Position numbers and translations under genes: made by a program
In this document: positions 1 to 8,882 of the stretch, in pieces
Position numbering within the stretch: the stretch's first letter is position 1
Layout: the number at the start of each line of letters is the position of its first letter
Notes under the pieces: model-generated
Seen by the model: the letters and a program-made list of their open reading frames with translations, nothing else
What the model was told of the DNA's origin: nothing
The model's database searches: none
DNA from: Tannerellaceae bacterium
Lineage (GTDB): Bacteria; Bacteroidota; Bacteroidia; Bacteroidales; Tannerellaceae
Assembly (NCBI GenBank): GCA_031288615.1
Contig: JAITRC010000010.1
Location: 1-55,474 of the forward strand
DNA: 55,474 bases
Direction of reading: 5' to 3'

Positions 1-46
1 TTCGCTATCGTGTCACTATTTCGCTATCGCTCGCTATTTCGCTACC
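1..46. repeat. short CGCTAT-rich repeat at window edge
   Basis: The hexamer CGCTAT occurs at 3-8, 22-27 and 32-37, with CGCTAC at 40-45. Together they form an irregular short repeat. The rest of the leader, up to the promoter at 230, is pyrimidine-rich and shows no convincing gene. A 63-codon open frame at 10-201 has no family resemblance. The repeat may continue to the left of the window, so its full length and nature cannot be judged. Confidence 0.35.
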
Positions 47-229
47 TTCTTATTATCTCTATTTCTTCCGCCCGGAGTCAGGCAGAAATCCACTTTTTGA
101 CGCTTTCACGTCCCGCTACCCCTATGCCCTTTGACTTCCTGACACCCTTTTCTCCCCCTCCCTTCACACTCCTTTACAAATCTGTGAATTTGTGCAATTA
201 GTTTCTCTTCCTGTTTCTATATTAATTCT

Positions 230-238
230 TATATTTGT
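230..238 (+). promoter_or_regulatory. Bacteroidetes -7 promoter element for the susC operon
   Basis: TATATTTGT is a perfect match to the Bacteroidetes housekeeping -7 consensus TAnnTTTGY. It lies 36 bases before the chosen susC ATG. That leaves an untranslated leader of roughly 30 bases, too short for an elaborate riboregulator. Confidence 0.7.
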
Positions 239-273
239 ACCCGTATCTCTGCATTAATTTAGCAAACAAAACA

Positions 274-3200
274 ATGAGAAAACTACTCTGCCTCTGTCTC
301 TGCCTACTGACCTGCTTCGCCGCCACTGCGCAAACGACCGCCGCCGGCACTGTCGCCGGTACCGTCTCCGACGCCAACGGCGAGCCCATCATCGGCGCCA
401 ATATCATCGTCAAAGACTCTCCCGTGACTACCGCCACGCGCAATAAAACCGTCGTTACGACGGCTGGCACTATCACCGACTTCGACGGTAACTTCTCCCT
501 CTCCGTACCCCCTAACGCTACCCTCATCTTCTCTTACATCGGCTTCGTCTCCAAAGAAGTCCCTGTCAACAACCAAGCTACCCTTAGCGTCACCCTCCTC
601 GAAGACTTCCACTCCCTTGACGAAGTCGTCGTCGTCGGCTATGGCGTCCAGAAAAAACGTGACCTCACCGGCGCCGTCACCTCCGTCAAGCTCGACGATG
701 CCCCTACCGCCACCTTCGCCTCCGTCTCACACGCCCTCGCCGGCAAAGCCGCCGGACTTCGCGTCTCCCAAAACTCCGCCCAGGTCGGCGGTGGCGCCTC
801 CTTCCGCATCCGTGGCGAAACCTCCACCGGCGCCGGCAACGACCCCCTCATCATCATCGACGGCTTCCCTATCTCTAACTCATCTTCACTAGGCTCCGGC
901 AACCGATACTCCGCCGGCTCCTCCGACAACATCCTTGAATCCATCAACCCCTCAGACATCCAGTCCATCGAAATCCTCAAGGACGCTTCCGCCACCGCCA
1001 TCTACGGCTCTCGCGCCGGCCATGGCGTCATCATTGTCACCACCAAACGCGGTGCCAAAGGCAAATCACTCCAGGTCAACTACTCCGCCAACTTCTCCAT
1101 CCAATCCATGAAGAATGGCTACCAAATGCTCGATGCGCAAGGCTTCATGTCCCACTGGAACGACGTCCTTCACGAAGACTACCTCAGAAAAAATGGCCTC
1201 GATATCTATGCCGATTACATCGAAACTGCCTCCAACCCTAACCCCTTCACACCCCGCTTCTCCGACGAAAAAATCGCCAATGCTAAGACCACCGACTGGT
1301 TCAATGAAGTCACACGCACCGGCCTCCAACAGTCCCATAACGTCTCACTCGCCGGCGGCTCCGAATCCACCCAATACCTCGCCTCCATCAACTACTTCTC
1401 CCAACAAGGAGTCATCCAAAACAACGCCATGGATAGGCTCACCTCCAACTTCAACCTCGACCAAACCATCTCCCGTTTCGTCAAGGCCGGCCTCTCCTTC
1501 AACCTCTCCCGCAACCAGTACGACAACGTGCCCCTCGGCGATGCCGAATGGGAAAACGCCGGTGTCATCACCTCCGCCGTCATGTATTCACCCTACATCC
1601 CCGTCTACGACGACAACGGTGACTTCTCCGTCTCCCCCGAACTTCCGCAAACCCCTAACCCCGTCTCGCTCCTTGAGATCACCGACAAAACCATCAAAGA
1701 CCGACTCCTCGCCTCCGCTTACCTCCAGGCCGAACCTATCAAAGGGCTCACCTTCAAAGCCTCCCTCGGGGTCGACCGCAAGTTCGCCAAACGTAAAAAC
1801 TACATACCTACCTCCACCATGTACGGCGCCGCCGCCAACGGCGTTGCCTTCATCTCACAAGAAGACAAAAACGACTACCTCCTTGACCTCACCGCCAACT
1901 TCTCCAAAGCCTTTAAACTCCATAACTTAGCCCTCCTCGCCGGCTATTCCTACCAACAGTTCAACAACGAAGGCTTCGCCGCCGGTAACTACGACTTCCC
2001 CATCGACGGCTTCCTCTACAACAACCTCGGCGCCGGTGCAAGCCCCAAACCCGATGTCTCCTCATGGGCCTCCAAGTCCGCCCTCGGATCCTACTTCGGT
2101 AGGATCAACTACTCCTTCGATGGCAAGTATCTCTTCACCGCCACTCTACGCGCCGACGGCGCATCTAACTTCAACCCCGACTACCGATGGGGCTTCTTCC
2201 CCTCGGCCTCCCTCGGTTGGCGCTTCTCCGATGAAGAATTCCTCGCTCCGCTCACCAACTTCCTCTCCAACGGTAAACTCCGTGCCGGCTATGGACAAAC
2301 AGGTAACTCTAACGTCGGTAACCGCATCCTTGACACCTACGGCGTTGCCGACGCCAATTATGCCTTCGGCAACACCGGCGCCTCCGCCATCGAAGTCAAG
2401 CAGCTCGGTAACCCTAAGCTCACCTGGGAAACCACCTCCGAGCTCAACCTCGGTATCGACCTCGGCTTCTTCAATAACCGCATCAACGCCTCCATCGAGT
2501 ACTACAACCGCATCATCTCCGACCTCCTCGTCTCCTCCAAATCCCTCCTCTCCTACCATGAGATCACCTCCATCGCCGCCAACATCGGCAAGACCCAAGG
2601 ACAAGGCTTCGAGCTCACCCTCAACACCGTTAACCTCACCTCCAAACTGCTCACCTGGACCTCCGACATCTCCCTCGCCACCTATAACGACCGCTGGCTC
2701 GAACGTGACCCCGAGTGGAAACCCGCCGCCTACCAATCCGCCAACGACCCCATTCGCTCCATCTTCCTCTACCGTGCCGATGGACTTCTACAACCCGGCG
2801 AAGCCGCTCCTGACCACCAGCCCGCGCTCCTCCCCGGACAAATCAAAATCATCAACGTCGCCGACGAGGAAGCCTCTCCCAACGTCCTCAACCAGTACGA
2901 CCGCTTCTTCCTCGGTACCTCCGACCCCGACTTCACCTTCGGCTTCAACAACTCCATCCACTTCAAAAACTTCGACCTCAACATCTACCTCTATGGCGAA
3001 GTTGGCCGTTGGAGATCCGGCTCCTACTACGAAAACTGGACCGCCGGTTCTGCCGGTAACCAGCTCCGCAACCTCGCCGTATCCTCCCTCAACTCCTTCT
3101 CCTCCACCAACCTCTCCTCCTCCATTCCCTCCACCATTCCCTCCTCCTACCGCACCCAATCCAACGCCTCTGACTTCTGGTACCAAAAGGTCTCCTTCGT

Positions 3201-3396
3201 CCGCTGCCGGAACATCACCCTCGGATACACCCTCCCTCTCCCCAAGTACATCGCCAAGCAAGTCCGCATCTACGCCGACGTCAACAACCCCTTCGTACTC
3301 ACCAACTGGAACGGCGTTGACCCCGAAACCGACTCCGGTGCCTACTCCTATCCTAACGTCACCGCCTTCTCCTTCGGTATCGACATCGCCTTCTAA
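274..3396 (+). CDS. SusC/RagA-family TonB-linked outer membrane protein
   Basis: This 1040-residue protein is a SusC-type TonB-dependent importer. It forms an outer-membrane barrel that, with a SusD lipoprotein lid, takes up large nutrients such as glycans or peptides. The start at 274 gives a clean signal peptide ending near FAATAQ; an in-frame TTG at 235 lies inside the promoter element and is unlikely. After the signal come a carboxypeptidase-regulatory-like domain (GTITDFDGNFSL), the SusC signature LDEVVVVGYGVQKK, a plug with the usual DPLIIIDGFP and ILKDASATAIYGSRAGHGV motifs, and a long barrel ending in an aromatic-rich strand (FSFGIDIAF). The regulatory-like domain seems about a dozen residues longer than usual. 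Codons strongly favour C in the third position. The substrate cannot be told from sequence. Confidence 0.95.
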   Translation: MRKLLCLCLCLLTCFAATAQTTAAGTVAGTVSDANGEPIIGANIIVKDSPVTTATRNKTVVTTAGTITDFDGNFSLSVPPNATLIFSYIGFVSKEVPVNNQATLSVTLLEDFHSLDEVVVVGYGVQKKRDLTGAVTSVKLDDAPTATFASVSHALAGKAAGLRVSQNSAQVGGGASFRIRGETSTGAGNDPLIIIDGFPISNSSSLGSGNRYSAGSSDNILESINPSDIQSIEILKDASATAIYGSRAGHGVIIVTTKRGAKGKSLQVNYSANFSIQSMKNGYQMLDAQGFMSHWNDVLHEDYLRKNGLDIYADYIETASNPNPFTPRFSDEKIANAKTTDWFNEVTRTGLQQSHNVSLAGGSESTQYLASINYFSQQGVIQNNAMDRLTSNFNLDQTISRFVKAGLSFNLSRNQYDNVPLGDAEWENAGVITSAVMYSPYIPVYDDNGDFSVSPELPQTPNPVSLLEITDKTIKDRLLASAYLQAEPIKGLTFKASLGVDRKFAKRKNYIPTSTMYGAAANGVAFISQEDKNDYLLDLTANFSKAFKLHNLALLAGYSYQQFNNEGFAAGNYDFPIDGFLYNNLGAGASPKPDVSSWASKSALGSYFGRINYSFDGKYLFTATLRADGASNFNPDYRWGFFPSASLGWRFSDEEFLAPLTNFLSNGKLRAGYGQTGNSNVGNRILDTYGVADANYAFGNTGASAIEVKQLGNPKLTWETTSELNLGIDLGFFNNRINASIEYYNRIISDLLVSSKSLLSYHEITSIAANIGKTQGQGFELTLNTVNLTSKLLTWTSDISLATYNDRWLERDPEWKPAAYQSANDPIRSIFLYRADGLLQPGEAAPDHQPALLPGQIKIINVADEEASPNVLNQYDRFFLGTSDPDFTFGFNNSIHFKNFDLNIYLYGEVGRWRSGSYYENWTAGSAGNQLRNLAVSSLNSFSSTNLSSSIPSTIPSSYRTQSNASDFWYQKVSFVRCRNITLGYTLPLPKYIAKQVRIYADVNNPFVLTNWNGVDPETDSGAYSYPNVTAFSFGIDIAF

Positions 3397-3422
3397 TCAT
3401 ACATCTTAATATATATACAACC

Positions 3423-4955
3423 ATGAATAAGCAACATATCTCCTTCGCCGGCTTCGCCGCCTTCACCGTCCTCTCCGCCCTCTCCGGCTGTGAGCTCAAG
3501 TCCGAAATGTACGACGCCATCAACCCCACCATCTACCCCCAGTCCGAGCGCGATGCACGTGACCTTGTCACCGCCGCCGCCTACCTCCCCTTCCGCAACG
3601 ACGAATACGACGGCATCTTCAATGTCGCCACCGGCGTCTCACTCACCGCAGACATGACCTCCGACTACGGCTTCTGCTCCTGGGATGATGGCGGCACCTG
3701 GACTCACCTCAACTTCGCCGCCTACACCCCCGCCGATAACCGTAACGCCACCAAAGGATGGGACGGCTTCCTCAACTCCATCTCCAAGATGACCCTCAAC
3801 ATCGACCGTATCTCCAATCTCAACATCAACCCCGACGTCAAGCAACAGCTCATCGCCGAACTTCAATGCGCGCGTGGCTTCATGGCCTTCCTCATCTACG
3901 ACCTCTTCGGCCCACTCATCATCGCCGACCTAAACACCCTCAAAGACCCACTCACCGAACGTATCCTCCCCCGTCTCTCCGACGAGGATACCCGTGCCTT
4001 CATCGTCGATAACCTCACCCAAGCCGCCGACGTACTCCCACACTCCTACAAACGCGGAGATGCCAACTACGGACGCTTCACCAAAGGCCTCTGCCACATG
4101 ATCCTCCTCAAATTCTACATGCAGACCCACCAGTTCGAACTCGCCATCCAACACGGTCAAGAACTCACCAAACCCGACTACGGCTACGCCCTCGTCACCG
4201 AAAAAGGCTCCGCCCCCTCAGCCTACGCCAACATATTCACCGAAGCCAACGAACAGAACGCCGAAACCATCTGGTCTGCCATCTGCAAAGAAGGCAACCT
4301 CGTTCACCTCTGGTACCCCCACGTCCTCCCCAATAACTACGGCGGCTTCTCCGGCGGTTGGGGCGGTTTCAAAATGACCTGGGACTTCTTCCACACCTTC
4401 GAACTCGGTGACGACAGACGTGAAACCATCCTCTACGAGTACACCGACTTCACCACCGGCGAACTCCTCAACGAAGACAATAAAGGCACCTCCGGCAACT
4501 CCTTCGACCAAGGTGTCTTCCCTGTCAAATACGCCATCGAACCTAACGTCGGTGACCACTGCCAAACCGACTGGATTGTCTACCGATACGCCGATGCACT
4601 CACCCTCCTCGCCGAAGCGCTCACCAGACACACCAACACCGTCTCTCCCGAAGCCATCGACCTCCTCAACCAAGTCCGCACCCGTGCCTCCCTCCCACCC
4701 TACACTTCCACCGACTTCACCTCCACCGCCGACTTCCTTGACAAGCTCCTCCTCGAACGTGCCCATGAGCTCTACTTCGAAGGTTCACGACGACAAGACC
4801 TCATCCGCGACGGCTCCTACATCGACCGCCTCAACGCCAAGTGCCGTGCCTTCGGAAAACCCGAACTCGTCTCCTCCAAACACCTCCTCTTCCCCCTCAA
4901 AGAGTCCGTCATCAACGAAGGCAAAGGCCTCGTCCTACAAAACCCCGGCTACTAA
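3423..4955 (+). CDS. SusD/RagB-family nutrient-binding outer membrane lipoprotein
   Basis: This 510-residue SusD-like protein starts 26 bases after susC. The signal peptide ends in a lipobox with Cys23 (SALSGC), so the mature protein should be lipid-anchored at the cell surface, capping the SusC barrel. The N-terminal half is helical and TPR-like. The C-terminal RagB/SusD region includes RADALTLLAEALTR-like and LLLERAHELYFEGSRRQDLIR-like segments (the latter around residues 440-460), typical of the family. Together with the preceding gene it forms a classic SusCD pair. No glycoside hydrolase, sulfatase, peptidase, ECF sigma or hybrid sensor lies nearby, so the nutrient class is not indicated by context. 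Confidence 0.94.
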   Translation: MNKQHISFAGFAAFTVLSALSGCELKSEMYDAINPTIYPQSERDARDLVTAAAYLPFRNDEYDGIFNVATGVSLTADMTSDYGFCSWDDGGTWTHLNFAAYTPADNRNATKGWDGFLNSISKMTLNIDRISNLNINPDVKQQLIAELQCARGFMAFLIYDLFGPLIIADLNTLKDPLTERILPRLSDEDTRAFIVDNLTQAADVLPHSYKRGDANYGRFTKGLCHMILLKFYMQTHQFELAIQHGQELTKPDYGYALVTEKGSAPSAYANIFTEANEQNAETIWSAICKEGNLVHLWYPHVLPNNYGGFSGGWGGFKMTWDFFHTFELGDDRRETILYEYTDFTTGELLNEDNKGTSGNSFDQGVFPVKYAIEPNVGDHCQTDWIVYRYADALTLLAEALTRHTNTVSPEAIDLLNQVRTRASLPPYTSTDFTSTADFLDKLLLERAHELYFEGSRRQDLIRDGSYIDRLNAKCRAFGKPELVSSKHLLFPLKESVINEGKGLVLQNPGY

Positions 4956-5968
4956 TGACTCCATACGCTTGGTTCGCGGTCACCCTAATAGGGCTTCTGG
5001 CGGCAGTGCCCCTGCCTGCTCAGAAGCCCTTCGCCCTCGCTGAACAAGACCGCCTCCAACGTATGATCGACCATGTCGACTGGGTCCAGGTCATCGACAG
5101 CTCCGTCCGTGACAAGAGTGATTTCACCTGGAGCTCCCCCTACTACCTCTCCCCCGAGGCCGGTTCCCTTGAGCTCCTTGAGCACACCCTTGGCTTCGCC
5201 TATAAGAACCCCGCCAAAAGCAAGCTCTTCTACGCGCGTGCCTCCACCCATGGCTCCCGTATCTTCACCCAGTCCCGACTCATTGACGGATGGGCCGATG
5301 AGCGAGAGCTCCCCCCTGTCGTCAACCATGGCACCGACAATGCCTTCCCCTTTCTCCTCGAAGACGGGGTCACCCTCTACTACGCCTCCACACCGGACTA
5401 CGCCCTCGGTGGATACGACCTCTTCGTCACTCGATACAATACCTCCACCGCCTCCTACCTCGTGCCCGAGCAACTCCCCATGCCCTTCAACTCCGTCTTC
5501 AATGACTACTTCATTGCCTTCGATGAGGCCAAAGGACTCGGTTGGTTCGTCTCCGATCGATATCAGCCCGAAGGCAAGGTCTGTCTCTACCTCTTCATCT
5601 TAGAGAACGGTACACATCCACCTCCCTCCGCCTCTCCCGAAGACAAACTTGCCCACGCTGAGCTTCGCTCCATCCGTGACACCTGGCACCACCCCGCCAA
5701 CTACAACAAACTCATCTCCCTTGCCCGGCAACACCCCTCCCCTACCCCACCCGATGCCCCCACCCCCGACGACGACTACGACTACCGCGCCCTCTGTCTC
5801 CATGTCCAGGAGCTACGCACCGCCTTAGACAACCTTCGCCTCGAGTTCAAACATGCTGACCCCGACCGCAAAGAGGAACTACGCAACACCATCCTCACCG
5901 ACGAACGATACCTCGAACACTTGATCCCCCTCATTAAACCTTACACCCTCACCCGCGTCTTAAGGTAG
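4955..5968 (+). CDS. exported PD40/WD40-like beta-propeller protein
   Basis: This 337-residue protein begins at an ATG that shares one base with the susD stop (TAATG), implying translational coupling. An N-terminal hydrophobic signal (FAVTLIGLLAAVPLPAQ) predicts export. The middle has repeated PD40-type strands: SKLFYARAST, DNAFPFLLEDGVTLYYAS, GGYDLFVTRYN and KGLGWFVSDRYQPEGK. These resemble TolB/WD40-like beta-propeller blades that bind proteins or periplasmic ligands. The C-terminal 90 residues (from about 250) are charged and probably helical, with no recognised domain. Context suggests an accessory to the SusCD complex. The exact role is unknown; the PD40 assignment is by eye. Confidence 0.75.
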   Translation: MTPYAWFAVTLIGLLAAVPLPAQKPFALAEQDRLQRMIDHVDWVQVIDSSVRDKSDFTWSSPYYLSPEAGSLELLEHTLGFAYKNPAKSKLFYARASTHGSRIFTQSRLIDGWADERELPPVVNHGTDNAFPFLLEDGVTLYYASTPDYALGGYDLFVTRYNTSTASYLVPEQLPMPFNSVFNDYFIAFDEAKGLGWFVSDRYQPEGKVCLYLFILENGTHPPPSASPEDKLAHAELRSIRDTWHHPANYNKLISLARQHPSPTPPDAPTPDDDYDYRALCLHVQELRTALDNLRLEFKHADPDRKEELRNTILTDERYLEHLIPLIKPYTLTRVLR

Positions 5969-5999
5969 GTCTCTACGGCATTCCTTAACACGTGTGTGC

Positions 6000-8540
6000 A
6001 TGAATCATAGCCCTATCCTCTGGTCCCTGGCAGTCCTTCTCTCCGCCCCCGCCTTCGCCTCCGTCCGCGACTCCACTGCCACCATCCTTGGTAGTGACAC
6101 CACCTTCGCCCTCGGCGAAGTCACCGTCGTCGCCAAAGCCCCCGAAGTCTCCGTCCGTAACGACACCATGGTCTACAACGCCGATTCTTACAAGGTCGGC
6201 GAAGGACAAGTTCTCGAGGATCTCCTCAAGAAGATGCCCGGCGTCGAAGTCTCCGACGAAGGTACCATCACCGTCAACGGCAAGACCGTCAAGCGTATCA
6301 TGGTCGATGGCAAAGAGTTCTTCTCCGCCGACCCTAAGGTCGCTTCTAAGAACCTCCCCTCCAACATGGTCGACAAAGTCCAAGTCCTCGATAAGCTCTC
6401 CGATATGTCCCGCATGACCGGCTTCAACGACGGCGACGAGGAAACCGTCATCAACCTCACCGTCAAGCCCGGCATGAAGCAAGGATGGTTCGGTAATGCC
6501 TTCGCCGGATACGGTTCCCAGCAACGATACGAAGGCAACGGTATGGTCAACCGCTTCACCGATGCAAACCAACTTACCCTAATGGGCGGCTTCAACAACA
6601 CCAACAACATGGGCTTCTCTGACCTCGCCTCCACCATGTTTCAAGGCATGGGCGAAGGTAGACGACGCATGTGGCAAGGCGGTGGCAATGGCATCACTCA
6701 GTCCGCCAATATCGGCTCCAACATCAACCGCGTCGTTCGACCTGACCAACTTGAAATCAACGGCAATGCCCGATACGCCTACTCCGACAATCGCCTCCAT
6801 GGACGCACCTCCCGACAGAACATCCTCACGACAGACAGCTCTTCCTACGAAGCCGAAACCGATACCTCCACCAGCATCTCCGAGAACATCGGCGCCAACC
6901 TCCGCATCGATTGGCATCCCAATGAAGCCACCCAATTAGTCTTCCGCCCTGATTTCGGCTACAGCCGCACCCGGAAATCCGAACATGGGCAGACCTATAC
7001 CCTCGACGGTATCGACGGTATCGGCGATACCGTCAACTCCGGCCGCCAACACTCCACCCAATCCGGACAAGGATACAACGCCTCTCTCCAAATCGACTTC
7101 AGCCGCAAGCTCAACCTCCAGGGGCGCGTCCTCAGCGGTTCACTACAGGCCGGTATCAACGACTCTTATTCCGACGGGATCAACTACTCCGATATCACCT
7201 ACACCCACGCCCCAAATACTCACCTCAATCAGTTCATCCGCTATGACAACTCCTCTTACAACTACCGCGCCTTCTTCTCCTTCGTAGAGCCTGTCGGGGG
7301 TAACTACTTCCTGCAAGCCACCTACACCTACCGCTTCCAACAACAGCAGTCCCTCAAAAATGTCCACGTCCTTGACACCTCCACCGACTCCTCCTCCTCC
7401 ACCCATTACCTCAACTCCTTCACCACCCATTACCTCAACTCCTTCACCACCCAACGCTTCTCCCTGGGCTTCAAAGCCGTCCGCGAAAAGTATAACTACA
7501 CCCTCGGCTTCAACCTCGACCCCACCTCCACCTCTTCCGTGACTGATTCTCTGACACAAAACCGTCCTCAGGACGGCGTGACTACTTCTCTGACAGCCGT
7601 CAACTTCTCTCCAATGGCCGAGTTCCGCTACAACTTCGGCCGCAACCGTTCTCTCCGCATTGACTACAACGGCATCACCTCACAACCCTCCCTCGCGCAA
7701 ATGAACTCCGTCCCCGATGATACCGACCCCACCAATATCAAATACGGTAACCCCGACCTCAAACCTCGGTATGCTCACAATCTCCAGCTACGACTTCACA
7801 GCTTCACCCAGGAAACCCAGTTCGCTTACTTCCTCATGGCCGATGCTAACTATGTCCTCAACGAAGTCGTCAGCTACGTCAAATACCTCAACAACTTCAC
7901 CGGTAACCGTACCACGCACTACCTGAACGTGGACGGTAACTATAGTGCCAACCTTCGCTTCATGATCAATTCCCCTCTGCCCAACCGTAAGTTCACTATC
8001 CATAACGCCTCCTGGATCTCCTACACCCGGTCAACAAGCTTCCTCGGCGACGATACTATCCCCAACGAAAGCGCGAATGTTCAGCTCATGCAACGCTTGG
8101 GCTTAGACTACCGTTCCACCTCCTTCGACTTAGGCCTACACGGAAACGTACGCTATAACGGTGTGACCTATTCACTCCAAAAGAACAACGATCAGCAGGT
8201 GTTCAACTACAGCCTCGGTGGACGTACCACCATTTACCTCCCCTGGGACATAAAGTTAGAGAGTGACCTCACCTGGTCCACCAATTCCGGCTACACCGAC
8301 CTCTACAAACTCAATGAACTGCTGTGGAACGCCTCTGCTTCCAAGTCCTTCCTGAAAGGAAACGCAGCCACCCTCCGACTCAAGCTCTATGACATCCTCC
8401 AACAACGTAGTAATATCACCAGGAGTGTCACCGCTTCCTACATCCAAGATGCACAGTACAACGCCTTAAGCTCATACTTTATCTGCCACTTCATCTACCG
8501 CTTCGGCGCCTTCAAGAAAAACTTCTTACCTTTGCGATAG
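6000..8540 (+). CDS. TonB-dependent receptor, outer membrane beta-barrel family
   Basis: This 846-residue outer-membrane protein has a signal peptide (LLSAPAFAS) and begins 31 bases after the preceding gene in the same operon. It lacks an N-terminal carboxypeptidase-like repeat. A plug-like domain (about residues 35-140) starts with LGEVTVVAKAPEV and contains VLEDLLKKMPGVEV and VNGKTVKRIMVDGKEFF. This is the pattern of the Bacteroidetes barrel family that differs from SusC. The remainder is barrel strands, ending near the C-terminus with an aromatic-rich strand (YFICHFIYRF). The start at 6000 is preferred over an in-frame GTG at 5994. Glycine-, methionine- and asparagine-rich residues around 200-240 (GMGEGRRRMWQGGGNG) look like a plug or loop insertion. 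A perfect 24-bp tandem repeat lies in the coding region. Confidence 0.88.
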   Translation: MNHSPILWSLAVLLSAPAFASVRDSTATILGSDTTFALGEVTVVAKAPEVSVRNDTMVYNADSYKVGEGQVLEDLLKKMPGVEVSDEGTITVNGKTVKRIMVDGKEFFSADPKVASKNLPSNMVDKVQVLDKLSDMSRMTGFNDGDEETVINLTVKPGMKQGWFGNAFAGYGSQQRYEGNGMVNRFTDANQLTLMGGFNNTNNMGFSDLASTMFQGMGEGRRRMWQGGGNGITQSANIGSNINRVVRPDQLEINGNARYAYSDNRLHGRTSRQNILTTDSSSYEAETDTSTSISENIGANLRIDWHPNEATQLVFRPDFGYSRTRKSEHGQTYTLDGIDGIGDTVNSGRQHSTQSGQGYNASLQIDFSRKLNLQGRVLSGSLQAGINDSYSDGINYSDITYTHAPNTHLNQFIRYDNSSYNYRAFFSFVEPVGGNYFLQATYTYRFQQQQSLKNVHVLDTSTDSSSSTHYLNSFTTHYLNSFTTQRFSLGFKAVREKYNYTLGFNLDPTSTSSVTDSLTQNRPQDGVTTSLTAVNFSPMAEFRYNFGRNRSLRIDYNGITSQPSLAQMNSVPDDTDPTNIKYGNPDLKPRYAHNLQLRLHSFTQETQFAYFLMADANYVLNEVVSYVKYLNNFTGNRTTHYLNVDGNYSANLRFMINSPLPNRKFTIHNASWISYTRSTSFLGDDTIPNESANVQLMQRLGLDYRSTSFDLGLHGNVRYNGVTYSLQKNNDQQVFNYSLGGRTTIYLPWDIKLESDLTWSTNSGYTDLYKLNELLWNASASKSFLKGNAATLRLKLYDILQQRSNITRSVTASYIQDAQYNALSSYFICHFIYRFGAFKKNFLPLR
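7401..7448 (+). repeat. 24-bp perfect tandem duplication inside the receptor gene
   Basis: Two identical 24-base units lie head to tail at 7401-7424 and 7425-7448, followed by the first 5 bases of a third. The unit is in frame and duplicates the peptide HYLNSFTT. The site lies in a barrel or surface-loop segment. Copy number could change by slippage without breaking the frame. Confidence 0.9.
8527..8535 (+). promoter_or_regulatory. -7 promoter element for yajC, inside the 3' end of the receptor gene
   Basis: TACCTTTGC matches TAnnTTTGY exactly and encodes the last residues of the upstream receptor, whose stop is at 8538-8540. It lies 39 bases before the yajC ATG. The yajC-coaE group therefore probably has its own promoter and need not depend on the uptake operon. 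Confidence 0.65.
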
Positions 8541-8573
8541 GAACAGAACATTCACCATTAAAAGTACATAGCA

Positions 8574-8882
8574 ATGACAGCAGTGATTATGCAAGCAGGT
8601 CCCGGAGGTAGTTCTTGGCCGAACATAGTGATGATGGTGGCCATTATAGCCATCTTCTATTTCTTTATGATTCGTCCGCAACAGAAACGACAAAAGGATA
8701 TTCAGAAAGCACGCGAAGCTCTCAAACCAAACGACAACGTGGTGACGGCAGGAGGAATACATGGACGCCTCCGCGAAATAGGGGACACCTATATGGTGGT
8801 GGAAATAGCTGACGGGGTGAAGATCAAGATTGACAAAGCTTCGGTCTTTGCTTCAACCGGCGACGCACGCCAAGAAAAATGA
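8574..8882 (+). CDS. yajC: preprotein translocase subunit YajC
   Basis: This 102-residue single-span membrane protein is an accessory subunit of the SecDF-YajC complex that assists Sec-dependent export. The transmembrane helix (residues about 18-33, NIVMMVAIIAIFYFFM) is followed at once by the diagnostic IRPQQKRQK. The small cytoplasmic domain has the usual NDNVVTAGGIHGRLREI segment. Length is normal. The stop overlaps the start of the next gene by ATGA. In Bacteroidales yajC typically follows nusB; here a TonB receptor sits directly upstream instead. Confidence 0.95.
   Translation: MTAVIMQAGPGGSSWPNIVMMVAIIAIFYFFMIRPQQKRQKDIQKAREALKPNDNVVTAGGIHGRLREIGDTYMVVEIADGVKIKIDKASVFASTGDARQEK

Noticed and set aside
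10..201. A 63-codon frame before susC
   Set aside because: No ribosome-binding or family features; composition looks like pyrimidine-rich intergenic DNA with short repeats.
2146..2736. Long antisense frames rich in Gly/Val/Glu (also 4218-4766, 5985-6572, 54166-54927)
   Set aside because: These are antisense shadows of C-rich genes with no start signals or motifs.
2036..3409. A 457-codon open frame in another plus-strand frame inside susC, and many similar Ser/Thr/Pro-rich frames at 617-892, 1115-1930 and 4408-5043
   Set aside because: They arise because the C-rich codons of the real genes leave few stops in shifted frames. Their translations are low-complexity with no family resemblance, while the frames kept as genes have clear domains.
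8541..8573. Replication origin at the composition switch
   Set aside because: The gap is only 33 bases, with no DnaA-box cluster or A+T-rich unwinding region and no dnaA, gyrase or parAB genes nearby. A rearrangement junction is more likely.
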